Assembly (NCBI GenBank): GCA_950295325.1
Contig: OX485804.1
Coordinates: 64,324,533-64,388,532, forward strand
DNA from: Polytrichum commune
Taxonomy: Eukaryota; Streptophyta; Polytrichopsida; Polytrichales; Polytrichaceae
Direction: 5' to 3'
Length of the DNA: 64,000 bases
In this document: in pieces, positions 1 to 11,402 of the stretch
How the letters are laid out: the number at the start of each line of letters is the position of its first letter
How positions within the stretch are numbered: position 1 is the first letter of the stretch
Notes under the pieces: generated by a model
Database searches by the model: none
Seen by the model: only the letters and a program-made list of their open reading frames with translations
Told to the model about the DNA's origin: nothing
Translations under genes and position numbers: made by a program

Positions 1-560
1 AGAGACACAGTAGTGTTGAATCGAATCGGGGGCCTTCCTTCCTTCTTGCCTGCCTGCCTGCCTGCCCCGAGGGCCAAATGGAGGCCTGCTGTGATAGATA
101 CTCCAACGCGCGTATAAAAGGCAGGCGTACGAACGTCGAGTGTGGGGCCGGCCGCGTTCATAAGGCAGGCAGGCAGGGAGGCAGGCAGGGAGGGGGTTTA
201 GGCCAGCAGCCTGGCAGCAGTTACGAAACCAAAACTTGGGAGGGGGGGGGGGGGCGTTTGTGCAACCAGATGATTGACTGGAAAAGGGCGAGAAGCAGCA
301 GGCTCTCATCCCACAAAGCCCTCCGGAGTTAAGACATGCAGACAAGACCTCCTTTCGTGAAAATCTTTGCAGGATCTTGGAACTGGAGGTGCATTTACTC
401 CCAATTATTGAATTTTGTTTCCCTAAAACAATATAAATAAAATAAATAACAAACAAAATACATATGTATAGGGCAGCCGCCCAAGTGATGGAGCGCCATG
501 GTGGGGCTGCAGGCGGCAGCAGCAGCAGCAGGAGGCAGGCCCCAGAAATAATTAATCGTG
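1..560. promoter_or_regulatory. GC-rich island with TATA-like and GCC boxes
   Basis: This stretch is clearly richer in G and C than the DNA after it and resembles the island around the ERF gene at 48 kb. It has GGCA/GCCT runs near 50-66 and 163-190, TATAAAA at 113-119 and an AGCCGCC GCC box at 475-481. A 33-codon ORF starts at ATG 488 (begins MERHGG, then a Ser run) and ends at 589, running into the MITE that starts near 578. I see no recognisable protein. It could be the edge of a promoter or first exon of a gene outside the window, cut by the MITE; that is a guess. Confidence 0.3.
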
Positions 561-577
561 TCACCGCTCTAGTACAT

Positions 578-1087
578 GGACACCATTGATGGTATTTAGT
601 GTCACGTACATTATTTGCAAAGGGCCTAAACTAGATGTCTACAGGTCTCTGCTAATTGTCAATATGATACTCTTCGCCAACATGAGCAATTTGTTAAGTG
701 ACTGGTGGTTATTTACATTTTGACATGTAGCACTACATATTGGGGTACTTGAGATCACATTTTTGCGTTGTAGTATGCAAGGAGGAGATATTGTTGAGCG
801 TATTGATGGCAAGTGTTATGCGTTTGCATTTTAATATGCAAGAGGAAGATACTCTTGGACATAATGATGCCAAGTGTCATTTGTGTACACTTTTAGTGAG
901 CTTGTAGATTGTTGTGTGACATAAGCATACACCTCATGACACTTTTCAACATACTCGTGTGAAGATATCAGCAAGCGCACTTGCATGCCAAGTACTCTGT
1001 TGCTAACACTGATAGTGAAATTATTGATCATCAACGTAACCTAAAAATAAGGGTAAGTGATGCTATTACACATGTGACACTAACTAC
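578..1087 (-). mobile_element. Family A MITE, copy 1
   Basis: About 510 bp, starting with a terminal inverted repeat (TIR) that contains GGTATTTAGTGTCAC (591-605) and ending near GTGACACTAACTAC. The interior (for example GCAAAGGGCCTAAACTAGAT, with cytosine-poor text after it) is the reverse complement of the copies at 25731-26203 and 55.7-56.9 kb. There is no coding capacity, so it must have been mobilised by another element's transposase. The superfamily is not settled because no clean target duplication is visible. Confidence 0.75.
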
Positions 1088-1179
1088 ATTGAATATGATA
1101 TTTTGTGTCATATGGTAATTGATGTCACTATGGTAACTTTCCGGATTACACTTCTTATGAATAAGTGAACGAATATTGT

Positions 1180-1465
1180 CATGGATGATGAATGAGTTCA
1201 TCCATCAGTCAAAACCCCTACCTTCTCTTCTCAACAACTTGTGATGAAATATCATCATCATGGATGATTGAAAATTGGATGGAGAATCACTTGGCAAGTG
1301 ACAGTAATTGCGACATTGTAAATCTATAATTCCTCAAAACATTTACAAGGAATGAAAAATAATGTTGGGTTAACATTTAGTATCGGTGACACTATACCGC
1401 GGTTACAATCAGTATTGAGCAAGACAATTAGAATTGGTGGCACTAAATGGCATATTTAGTGTACC
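1180..1465 (+). repeat. Dispersed repeat family I, copy 1
   Basis: This stretch recurs at 45300-45640 in the same orientation and at 63820-64000 in reverse. The shared core reads: GGATGATTG plus an A-rich stretch, then GACATTGTAAATCTATAAT, TTTACAAGGAATG and GGTGACACTA. No ORF is shared by the copies. It may be a non-autonomous transposon, but termini could not be fixed. Confidence 0.6.
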
Positions 1466-1469
1466 ATAA

Positions 1470-3520
1470 ACGGTGCAGTTCTTCCTACATTTTCTTCTAC
1501 CTTTCATCCTCCCCCCCCCTCCCCCACTTTTTTCTTTTTTAACCTTTGCCCACATTCACGAACGAAGTCACATGAATTGGGTCTTCGAGGAGTACTCTGT
1601 AATGAATAAAAGGAATAGTAGGTGAGGTAATCTGGGTGGCTGGGATATTTGAGGCGATAGTGAGACCGGCCGTGAGAGAAGAAGCTTTAAAGTGCAATTA
1701 TTTAGGATGGCATTTGAAGCCTCTGGCCGCCAGTCATAGAGTGTGTGGTACTACACCGAGATTTGTTTTTACACACTATGTACGTAGTATTTGGTTTAAC
1801 TTACTTGTGGTAAGTGAAAGTGTATTTTTTCACATCACATCCACACTCACTCCGGATTACGTACTCCATATATAACTTCTCCTCGGGCCATGTGACAGAT
1901 CCACCACTTAAACTGGAGAAAAACGGTATAACGTTGCTTAGTAGTAGGCCATTGCACCATGGGGTCGAGAAGTTTGAGAGTATAATGTCCCTTTTTAATT
2001 TTGGGCCATCTTCACGAAACGAATAGTACTCGGCTTTAACATTATTCATTCCACTCCGTTACACATGCAACTACATTGATTATCCCGAGTAACGAGGGAG
2101 GGCTTATAGGGAGTGTGGGAAATTAGTGAATGTGATATTAAAATTTCTTTATGCTATGAATTCAATGCCACCAAACTATTTAGAAAGTATTGTTCATCCT
2201 TGCACTATTCACTGGAAGTATTGGCAGTATTCACTTTGCATGTAATTATTACAAATTGTGTTCGCTATTTTGTTCATAAAACATCCACCACCCATCTACT
2301 GGACTTTGATAATCCTAACTCCAAAGTAAATCCCTAGTTTAAACACTATCTCAAGATGTTATCAGACACCTCACATACATTAGAGTTATGTGGAAAGACT
2401 TGGCATCAAACTTCCAATGAGTTGGCTAAAACGTGACTTTTGAGAATGTTTGCATAAAGTCACCCAAGTTTCTTAAGGTATAGAAACACCATGCTCAAAG
2501 AGTGGTGTTACATTGTTTAAATCCAACCAAGCTAGTTTTACATAGGACTGTTCGGAATTTAGGGAAGCCGTATTTTAGATCATAAGTTTTTGAGATGACA
2601 AGAGAATATCCAAGGAGCTTCACCCAACTTTCAAAGAAGGCTCCGACACACAACAAGCTAACAAGCTCTTAGTAAACAATTCTCTCCAAAAAGGACCAAA
2701 CCCACGATGTGGTCCCTCTTTGAGATACTTTAAGCATAACCCTATTGTCTTATACAAACATACACTTGAGGAGATATCAAGCCCTCCATCCCCTTGAATT
2801 ACTTGTCACCACCGCGCTAAAAGGTCAACCTATAGTAAGATAGGAATTCCATTGCCTCCGTCTTTCATTTTCTATGCAGATGAATGAGAACAATCAATGG
2901 ACCATCTTCGCCATCGGTCAACCAATGTTTATTTTCTAAAGAGTTTGCTAAAACTTTCTAATGATAAGGTTAGGCCTCCTTTGCATTGGAGCTCAAGCTT
3001 GCAAATTTTGGGAGTTTGATACTTGGTTATGACAAGCTTAACCTTGTCCAAACATCAACATGTTGAGAGCTTGATCAATCTTCGAGCTCTTAATAGTTTG
3101 AGCAAGTGGCAATCTTCAAGGTTGAATAACAAGGGAGGGAATGGTATCAAACGCGGGTTTGATCAAGAGAATGCTTGGAAGCTCATTGGATTGGATTTCA
3201 CATAATGAGACTTCGGACTCTCAACATTTGTAAGCGATCTTTATAAGAGAGCTTAGAAATTTTGATCAAGAGCTTATAAAGAATGGCCGAGAACTTGTCA
3301 AAGTTGTTCCAAACAGGACCCAGTAAGATGTCATTCAAGCATTGCAAGCTTAGTAAAAAGTTCAAACTCTCAAGTTAAAGTTTGAGTGTGAATTGGAGTA
3401 CGATGGAAAAGAAGAATAAGAAAAGGAAAAAAGGAAAATACTAGTACATATTTTTGTTTCAAAGCTCTCTCATGCTCTGATCACAACAAACTTTCCGTCC
3501 AGTTCCAGCCGTGAAAAATT
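1470..3520. other. Unassigned AT-rich intergenic DNA
   Basis: I see no gene, RNA or recognised repeat boundary here. A C-rich run lies at about 1510-1526. Short ORFs here (such as 1636-1875, which opens with GTG) have no protein-like composition and overlap on both strands. Confidence 0.5.
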
Positions 3521-3524
3521 TGGG

Positions 3525-3640
3525 GATTATGTTCAGAAATAGATGTTGGCCCACCACTTTTCACACTATTACAGTTGGAGATGCCGATGGATGGTGTTTG
3601 AACTGGCCGGTGTGATCAGCCCCTCAGCCTCTCTAGTGTC
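3525..3640 (-). repeat. Dispersed repeat family H fragment
   Basis: The text GATTATGTTCAGAAATAGATG, the TTTCACACTATTAC motif and a GGTGTGATCA end match, in reverse complement, the segments at 37430-37580 and 42830-42950. Those copies carry the same order: TGATCACACC, CACTTCTGGCACCA, then AGTGTGAAAA and AACATCTATT. Class unknown. Confidence 0.5.
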
Positions 3641-3743
3641 AATATAGGGGCATTACGTAGATCTACCGTCACTGACATGTGGTTTGGTTTCACAAAGTAT
3701 TTGGTAATGCAGGGTATTGTTTCGGATAACACTGAATGTCTTA

Positions 3744-4172
3744 GGGGTTGTTTATACCATGGACCACTGAGTCGTCCCAAGGCCATGTAAAATATGTGAT
3801 TGGTTGTTGAACTCGTCCTGGGACCACTTCAATTTACACCAAGGTAAAAATGACAAAGTGACCATGGCGTCGGAGGTCCCCAAAAGACATATTTTAAGGC
3901 CTACATTATCCATTGACATGGTCCAACGTGTTTTGCGGTGGGAGAGGTACAAGAGGTGCTATAGTAGAAAAAGGCAAGGGCCCATGGCAGACAAATACTA
4001 TTATAATAAGTATTTAATGATTTTTTTTTGGGGAAGAGATCACGAAGACAAGAGAACACAACAAAATGCTCAAATTTGAATGTTTTCAAAACTGCCCTTT
4101 TTTGACATATATTTTAAAAAATGAGCACTTGCACATCTTGGTGCATGGTCATTCCTCTTGGTCCACATTCGG
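3744..4172 (+). mobile_element. Internally deleted PIF/Harbinger derivative
   Basis: Starts after a TTA (3741-3743) with GGGGTTGTTTATACCATGGA. The first ~270 bp match the left end of the long element at 28016 almost phrase by phrase, for example GACCACTTCAATTTACACCA. After about 4040 it jumps to the right-end region of that element: GAAGACAAGAGAA, then TTTGAATGTTTT, then TTGGTGCATGGTCATTC and TTGGTCCACATTC. About 2.7 kb holding the transposase is missing. The right terminus is lost; similarity stops near 4172. This is the classic origin of a Tourist-like MITE. Confidence 0.75.
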
Positions 4173-4174
4173 AA

Positions 4175-6975
4175 TGATATCATACATTGGGTCATATTAA
4201 GCAAGAATAGGTAAAACTCCAAATGTGTGGGTGTAAAATACCTTAAAGCCTTTTCAATAGGCTCAATGTGGACCTCTTGGGCATTTAAAGAGATAACGTC
4301 ATAGGTTGTTATAGAAAAACAAATCTACAAATTGTGGTCAACAACACGTAAGGGCACAAGTCTAAGATAACACGAGGTCTACAAATATGGTTTGGGATTA
4401 TTGCTACTTATATATCAAACATAATGCATTAAATGGAACATGGCCAAGATGTCTATATAACGATACAATGATTTGAGCTCTTTCATGTTATTTGCATCAT
4501 TAAACCTAAAGCTAAATGGACTTGTAGGATTTGGAAGGACGGATAGGTAACATTCATGCAAAAACATCTTGCTTCAAAATTTTGAGTGGTCATAAATGAA
4601 ATTTTTGGCTTCTTTCGAGTTAATCATGACTAGAAAAATCACATCAAGGAACATCATTTACAATCACAATTGTATTGAAGATCTGCTCAAAAGTGGTGTA
4701 CATTTCTCATTGTCTATATCCTATGAAACCACAAAACTTTGACATATAAAGGTTCTTATGTCCAAAGGCCATTGAGAATAATAATTGTAGGTTAACTCTC
4801 CAAGGAATACACTATGCATTTGACAACTTACATGGTTCATATAATGTCCCCAAATGGATTTATGTTTATAAAGAATTTCATGTATCATAAGAACTTTAAA
4901 TCAAACTACAGTTGTCTAGAAAATCCTACATAGACCATAATCATTATTGTGTATTCCATATTAAAATTCACTCACATATTCTATACATAAATGGTCATTG
5001 CTTTATTTATGTAGTACTAATTGATTATCATTGACAATATGTCCAATTTGACAAGTCACAAGTAAACACAAGCTAAGCATATGCAAGAAAATTGGCATTA
5101 TGCCAACGCCATGTAATCTATGAATATAAAAAATCCATTATAGATATAAAAAAAAACCAAAAAGGTTCACACATCATTCAATGAGTTTCACATGAACAAG
5201 AACAATGTGCATGTGATCTTTGAATAATTATGATCACATAGTTCTTACTCGGCCTTGCAACCTTCAATTTACAACAAATGAATACCACATGTTTTGTGAA
5301 GGCTCGATCTTTTAGGTGTTAAGATCTCCAAAGTATGAGTTGATGTGACTCATGGTGTGGGTAATGTTGAGAAGCCAAACATTGTGTGAATAATCGATGA
5401 TTTAAGAACAAATTGGGAACTTGTACCTTCCACTCGAGAAGTTGATGACATCAACCCGCCTTGAGATGATGACTTCTCGGAGCACATCAATCCCATTTTC
5501 AACATGTCTATGTATCCATATCCCATAGTCATCATAGGTTATCATTATCATTTTTTTCTCCCTCTCAAATAGTATTATAATATCACCACATTAAGCCTTC
5601 ATATAATGAATGATCGATAGTGTAATAGAGTTTGTGAATGATGATGTTATCATCAACATTATGGGAGTGCACTTACTATAGAACAATTGACCCATGTGCA
5701 AGCAAAGGATAATTATTGAGAGGTTTCTTTTTCCTTAAATTTTTTGGGACTTTTTTAATACATAGTTTGCAAAAGATGACACAAAGGTTTTTGCTAACCC
5801 TTATTTCCTTTCTCAAACCTTCACCAAAATTGTGTAGACACAATCCGGGGGCTCGAGGGGGTATTATCTTTAAGAGTTAGAATCCTAGGAGTCCTTAAAG
5901 TAGAAAAATATCTATTGAGCTTAAAATTTTAATATCTTCTTGGTAAATTCTTGACCCTATTTTTCTTGCAAATTTTTTATATTCTTGATAGGGTTTAGAT
6001 GTGGTCCATTAATCGTGACATCTTTTGGGTTGCTTTACGACCCCCAACTCTAAATTCAAACCAAAAAGACTTACTTTTCTCTTAACTTCCAATGCCTTTA
6101 ATGTTGGAATTAGAGTGAGTTTGACGCTGAGCTGAGCCCTCTAGAACAAAGCATGGAGGTACTCAATATTATCACCCAATTCCCAAATTTTGAAATCTAT
6201 AATACACATGCAATGCCCCGCAACCAACTAGGCCCAAAGGTCACACAATCACGAAGAAGCAGCCTAAAGAAATCCATCTTCAATCTAGGCGATAAGGAAT
6301 GTGCATCAAGTTTCAATTGATTGGTCTCTAGGCTATGAATCCGTTTTATGGAAATGTGTATTTATAATGGGCAGCTTGAGAATGAAGACTATATTGACCC
6401 CAACTTCATATGACCGCAACACTAAAAAAAAAACAAAAACAAAAACAACAACAACAACAACAACAACAACACTAAAAACACAATATAGTATTGTGGAAGT
6501 ACCATGCCCTTTCATCACAGCAATGAAAATTTGACACATAATATTGTTCCTCCACATTTTGTAACATTCTTCAACCTCCTAATGGAACTAAAATTTTAAA
6601 AACTAAAGAGGCTAGGATGAATGCACATGTGGCGGGTGGGAGTAGAGGAATTTACCCAACGTAGTGTTGAATTTGAACTCCCCCCTTGCACATTCTTCTC
6701 GTATCCCGATACAATACCAATTGTTTACATGCCCGTAGAGCTTGTAAAGGGACAAAGCGATGTTGAATTCCCACCTAACGTGAATCCCTCTAAACAAATT
6801 TGGGGCCTTAGTTCATATATTGAATGCCAACCAACATGGTTGGATGACATTCTAAACGATGAGGTGTCGTGATCAATATCCTACAACCAAAACTAGCAAA
6901 GCAAACACACACACACACACGTTTAGTGTTTATAAAATCACTCGTAAGTCCGTCAATGAGTCGAGTATGTTACAA
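4175..6975. other. Unassigned intergenic DNA with (AAC)n
   Basis: No gene or clear element was recognised. An AAC trinucleotide run lies at about 6446-6471 and a CA run at 6905-6920. The overlapping short ORFs on both strands at 6301-6872 look like chance. Confidence 0.5.
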
Positions 6976-6980
6976 CTATA

Positions 6981-7330
6981 GTAGAGGCGTGTATTCCCAA
7001 TCAAAACCAAGTTTGACAATCTATAGGGTGCCATAATTTTCATCGGGTTGGGACTGAATGTTGACCATGCTAGGAGTAAATTTCGATCAGACTGGGATTG
7101 ACTTATGATGAGGCCGGGACTAAATTTCGATCAGGCTGCAACCAATAGTGCTAGGACACATGCCCTGGTTTTGGGTGTCAAAGTAAGAAGGAACGTGTGG
7201 TTATGGCAAACTCTAGACAATGGTGATTGGCTTCAAATTCACGGTAATTTCAATTTCAGGAATAGAATCACCACAGAATTTGCAGCCCTCCTCATTTTTA
7301 TCTTCCTACACGGGAAAAAAAACTGCACCG
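6981..7330 (+). mobile_element. Family K MITE, copy 1 (right end lost)
   Basis: Begins at AGTAGAGGCG then TATTCCCAATCAA and shares, in order, GATGAGGCCGG, CCAATAGTGC, TTATGGCAAACTCTAGACA, GTAATTTCAATTT and TCTTCCTACACG with the copy at 16896-17251. It carries about 60 bp of extra, internally repeated text (the phrase 'taaatttcgatcag' occurs twice). The right TIR seen in the other copy is not found here. Confidence 0.6.
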
Positions 7331-8505
7331 AACAAGGGCCGTCGTCCCGACGCGAACGACGGTCGAATTTGTCAAGTGTGAAAACACGACGTGAATTTAG
7401 CATTGGAAGTAACACCAAGACTCGAGAGGCGAGGGTTTGACTCCATGAATCCCCCCCCCCCACCCCCACCACCACCACCACCACATATGGGAGTTTCTCC
7501 GGGGTCCACCAAAACGGCATTACTAATTTGTCGAAGCCATCACACACCCTATGATAAGGCATGGATTCCTTGCGGAGGCGGCTTGGCCGGTGTGGCGGGT
7601 ACGGCATTTGTAGGCATCCTCGCCCTCACATATCGACATAAATAGTCTTCTATCCCAAACGCGGGTTGGGTCCGGATTTAAGCACGATTTGCTCGTTACC
7701 AATTATACGACCGATTTCCACATACACGGATGATGCTACTTTAGTATAGTACTTGCATGCTTAATGAAGCCGCTCGATCGAGAGTTTCCCTCCCTCGATA
7801 CACATATACTAATGGTGGTGAGCTGGGAGGAGGGGTGATGGAAAGTATCTAGTCAAACTACACGCTCCTTAATATAAACATAACCTGTATGAACCCTCTA
7901 TGTATGTAATTTTAACTGCCTGCTAATCATCAGCTCATGCCCCGATATTATTATTGTGATGAGTAGTATTACCAACTGATTAGAAATCCTCCCCACCGCT
8001 TATTCATAGAAACCGCAACCCATATTACTCCCCCTTTGTTTATCATATACTTACGCGAAATCATGCCATGGCCGGGCCGGGACTCGTAGTTGTACCCATT
8101 CTCACATAAAAAAAACGAGTATATAAATTAGGGGGGTGGTGGTCAAGCATGGGTCAATTGCAAGTATATGGTGAGGCTTGTCAGAAGTTCTTTTTATGGG
8201 CCGTTAATAAGCCCAAAAGATCTACCCAACTCCCCTCGTGGTTGCTTAAAGAGGGGACAGACGCAAGGTGCTAAGGTAGCCTCCATATATAAGTGTAACA
8301 TTTATATATGTGTATATGTGAATGTGAATGTGTGTGTGTGTGTATATAGTCCCCCATCTTAAACTTAGCCACTCTTGGTCACATAACCCAATACTAATTT
8401 TTTTCAATCCGTCCAGAAGGAGTCAATAATATATAGTGAACTAGCTAAGCAAAGGAAGTGATTGCACCCCAGCAAGGGAGGCAAGGTGCCAGCCCTCACC
8501 CTGAC
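7331..8505. other. Unassigned intergenic DNA
   Basis: Contains a C run followed by CCA repeats (7449-7484) and AT/GT microsatellite text (8300-8346). GAGGGTTTGACTCC at about 7428-7441 resembles a tRNA-type B box, but I find no matching A box, so I do not call a tRNA or SINE. Confidence 0.4.
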
Positions 8506-8510
8506 ACTCC

Positions 8511-8540
8511 ATGTTATGTTATGTTATGTTATGTTATGTT
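8511..8540 (+). repeat. (ATGTT)6 microsatellite
   Basis: Six perfect ATGTT units in a row, ending in ATT. Confidence 0.95.
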
Positions 8541-8625
8541 ATTAAAACGTAATTGGCCTTGCTCTTGATGAGTCGTGTGGGTGTGGGTAAATGACGCTTT
8601 CCGACAAGTTAACGTAGCCAAAAAG

Positions 8626-9720
8626 TAAAGATGTTGGTTTCTTTGGATTACAACCTAGGGTTGATTCGCCCCAGCCCTAGGTTGTAATCAGCTGGGGCGA
8701 ATCAACCTGTACACTGGTTCTTTGGAGTCAAGGGTTTAGGCATCTAACAAGGAACGAGTGTATGGGTTGGTTCGCCCAAATTTACAACCTAGGCTACGAA
8801 TAAGAAGAGGGGATTATCTTATGGATGAATGGACCTTTTATCCATCCAACACTTAGCCCCGATCCATCTCAATTAACCTCAAGTAAACTACACCGTTTAT
8901 GGGTACTTAGTGGCGCTTACTATTTGGAGTTACCGCCGTGCCATGACTTTGTAGGTTTATGAAGGAAAGGTGTTTGTGATCTATGATGACGAAACGGCTT
9001 GATGTGAGCTTTGTTGGTAAAGAATGATATCTATACCGAAAAGTTAGCAACAAGGTGTTGTTTACTTTGGATTATGACCTAATTTACTAGGCTACCATTA
9101 AGAAGAGGGAATTATCTCATGTACAAGCGTACCTCTTATCCATCCACCATCAAAACTTGACCCGTAGGTTTGTACCCGACTCGTCTCAATTAACCTCGAA
9201 CCTCGAGTAGACTACACTGTTTATGGTATTTAGTGTTGCTTACTATTTGGAGTTACACCGTGCTATAACTTTGTACTTTTATTAACGCAAAATGTGTGTG
9301 ATCTACAATGACTATACAACATAATTGACCCTTTGTTGGTAAAGAATGATATCTATACAAAAAAGTTAGCAACAAGTAAGATGTTGGTTTCTTTGGGTTA
9401 AAGCCTAATTTACTAGGCTACCATTAAGAAGAGGGAATTATCTCGTGTACGAGCGTACCTCTTATCCATCCAACATCGAAACTAGGCCCCCCCGTAGGAT
9501 TGTACCCTAATCATCTCAATTAGCCTCAAGTAGACTATACCGTTTATGGTATTTAGTGTCGCTTACTATTTGGAGTTACACCATGCTATAACTTTGTGTT
9601 TGTAATGAACCCTTTTTTCCCCTTATAAGTAAAACATTTTGTGATCTACAATGACAAAACAACTCGATTTGACCTTCGTTGGTAAAGGTTGATATCTTTA
9701 CCAAAAAGTTGTAGCATTAC
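8626..9720 (+). repeat. Tandem array, three ~300-326 bp units
   Basis: Three units share the order: GATGTTGGTTTCTTTGG, then CTAGGCTACCATTAAGAAGAGGG, then CTCTTATCCATCCAACA, then CTCAATTAACCTCAAGTA, then a family A-like terminus (CCGTTTATGGTATTTAGTG), then CTTACTATTTGGAGTTACAC, then GTTGGTAAAGAATGATATCT. The AGAAGAGG marker recurs at 8803, 9101 and 9427. Unit 1 is interrupted by a hairpin insertion (8660-8781). Each unit looks like a composite of older MITE ends that was then amplified in place. Confidence 0.85.
8660..8781 (-). mobile_element. Family L hairpin element, copy with inverted target
   Basis: Inserted in array unit 1 and flanked by the direct repeat TTACAACCTAGG (8648-8659 and 8782-8793). 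The body (about 8692-8779) is a hairpin: arms begin GGGGCGAATCAACC and end GGTTGGTTCGCCC around the loop AAGGGTTTAGGCATCTAACA. The first ~32 bp contain an inverted copy of the target (CCCTAGGTTGTAATC) and of the element's own end, giving interleaved perfect inverted repeats. Near-identical bodies lie at 51894-51986 and 58476-58567. Confidence 0.75.
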
Positions 9721-9777
9721 ATAAGTTCAAATATTAAGTAGCACTAAATGTCGTAAATGGTGTACACCTTCTTGTCT

Positions 9778-9966
9778 AATTAGTGTGGGTTACCATTTGG
9801 AGTTACACATTGCTATAACATTATACTGAGAGTATCATTTTCTACCCGAATAACACGAGTAGTTAGTGTGCACACCGAAGAATATAATATAACTTAGTTG
9901 GCTAAACATTAATGTCAGTAAAGAGTTATAGCAACATGTAACTCCAAATGGTAACCCACACTAATT
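9778..9966. mobile_element. Family N foldback MITE, copy 1
   Basis: A 189-bp element with 42-bp inverted arms matching at 40 of 42 positions. Arms start AATTAGTGTGGGTTACCATT (9778) and end in its complement at 9966. The 105-bp middle is non-coding. The same arm motif (CTATTTGGAGTTACACC, GCTATAAC) occurs in each unit of the array just upstream. A related copy is at 59851-60063. Confidence 0.85.
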
Positions 9967-10048
9967 ACACAAATTGTGTAATTGGAGAGTGTCAAATGAA
10001 TTAGGAGAAGTAACATCCGGGATGCATACAACTGGGTGGCTTGTTTTC

Positions 10049-10173
10049 ATGTTGGATGAATGAGAGGCACGCTTGTATATGATAATTCCCTCTCTCTGCT
10101 ACCACCCAAATCATTTATTTGGGAGAGAGGTGGGAATTATCACATATGAACGTAGCTCTCATCCATCCAACAT
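10049..10173. mobile_element. Family O hairpin element
   Basis: A 125-bp imperfect palindrome. The left arm starts ATGTTGGATGAATGAGAG and the right arm ends CTCTCATCCATCCAACAT, with TGATAATTCCC and GGGAATTATCA nearer the centre. A single arm of the same sequence recurs near 10350-10400 and within each unit of the 8.6-9.7 kb array. It is non-coding. Confidence 0.7.
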
Positions 10174-10636
10174 CGACAACTTCACATGCCTATAAGTTTG
10201 TGGCTCATTCATCTCAAATGACTTAGACCTAAGTGAATTAGGCCAATTTTGAGCAGAATGGTGCTTAGGGATTCAAGAACTAAAACTAATTCCAATGTTC
10301 AATCAACTCATAATATTAACTTTCGGAATGCCTGCTATTTCAAGGTTTGTATGTTGGATGGATGAGATGTACGCACATGCGCAATAATTCCGCCTCTCCA
10401 ACTTAATGAAGCTTAGGGGCAATATTCATCAACCCTTTATAGCATGAGCCCATTTCAATATGGTCAATCATATATTACCCTCATTTTTCACACTCGTTCA
10501 TATAAGGACTCCCATGTGCTAGTGTACATAGTGCTAAGCACATCACCAACTTATTTTGAAATATTGGAATATCACGGGTAATTTGTAATAATTGGGTTTA
10601 GGATTATTTTGAAATAATCAAATTGAATCACGAGGG

Positions 10637-11240
10637 TTGTTGTTGTTGTTGTTTGTTTGTTTTTTTTGACAAAATGCCAACAAAGCCAACGCCAAATGCA
10701 TTAAGAACCAAGAGAACGCGCTCACAAGGGGAGGCGGGGATCCTCATACGCGAAATATTGCCACATAAAAAGTAACATCAAAAGAACCCCACCACGGACA
10801 ACCCCCCAGACCCACCTAACCATGGACAACCCCACCCCACCTGCTGAGGACAACCCCCAAACCACCAAATTGCCCACTGAAGAGAATAACTGCCTAACTA
10901 CGTTGCGCTTCCAGTTCCAAGCGACATTCAAATCATTCCTTCTACAAAGGACATTCCTCACATCCCACATTTGGTCAAAGCCTTTAAGCATAGCCGCAAC
11001 GGAGAAGTTGTTGATCTTAATTTGCTTAATTACCCATTCCCAAGCCACCTTAGCGCCTTGACATAAATGATGAGTTGATCCCAAATACGGTGTTAGACCT
11101 TTGACTCGTGCCATTGTTCATGGTTAAACACTTCGTCCAAATGGTCTAGATCTACGTGGCACCACTTGGTGGCAGACTTTCAGGATCCCGACTCAAGAAA
11201 TGCTCCACCCAATTTCGGAAGCTAGATTTTTTTTAAATAC
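10637..11240 (-). pseudogene. LINE (L1-type) 3'-end relic
   Basis: Reading on the minus strand, a zinc-finger/C-terminal LINE region is followed by the family's 3' tail. The reading across 11114-10722 includes AAMLKGFDQMWDVRNVLCRR, and upstream codons read FNHEQWHESKV. This matches VFNQEQW at 36.8 kb and 25.1 kb. The 3' tail contains ATTTGGCGTTGGCTTTGTTG and ends in an A-rich tail (plus-strand T/GTT run 10637-10668). It is 5'-truncated, as is usual for LINEs. Confidence 0.75.
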
Positions 11241-11402
11241 AAATAAAAATTTATAGACATAAGGCCAACACAACCAATGCCAAGAGAATTAAAAATAAAA
11301 GAAAACACGCCCACACTGAGGGGAGGCGGGGGCCTTCGGGCGTGATACACTGCCACGTAAAAAGAACCAACAACCGAGGACAACCCGCCGGACCCCCCAA
11401 GA
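11226..11402 (-). mobile_element. LINE 3'-tail fragment
   Basis: The minus-strand order is the same as in the neighbouring relic: GGGTCCGGCGGGTTGTCC, TTTTTACGTGGCAGTG, CCCCGCCTCCCCTCAGTGTG, then TTGGCATTGGTTGTGTTGGC and an A-rich tail. It is a second, independent 5'-truncated insertion of the same LINE family. Confidence 0.7.
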
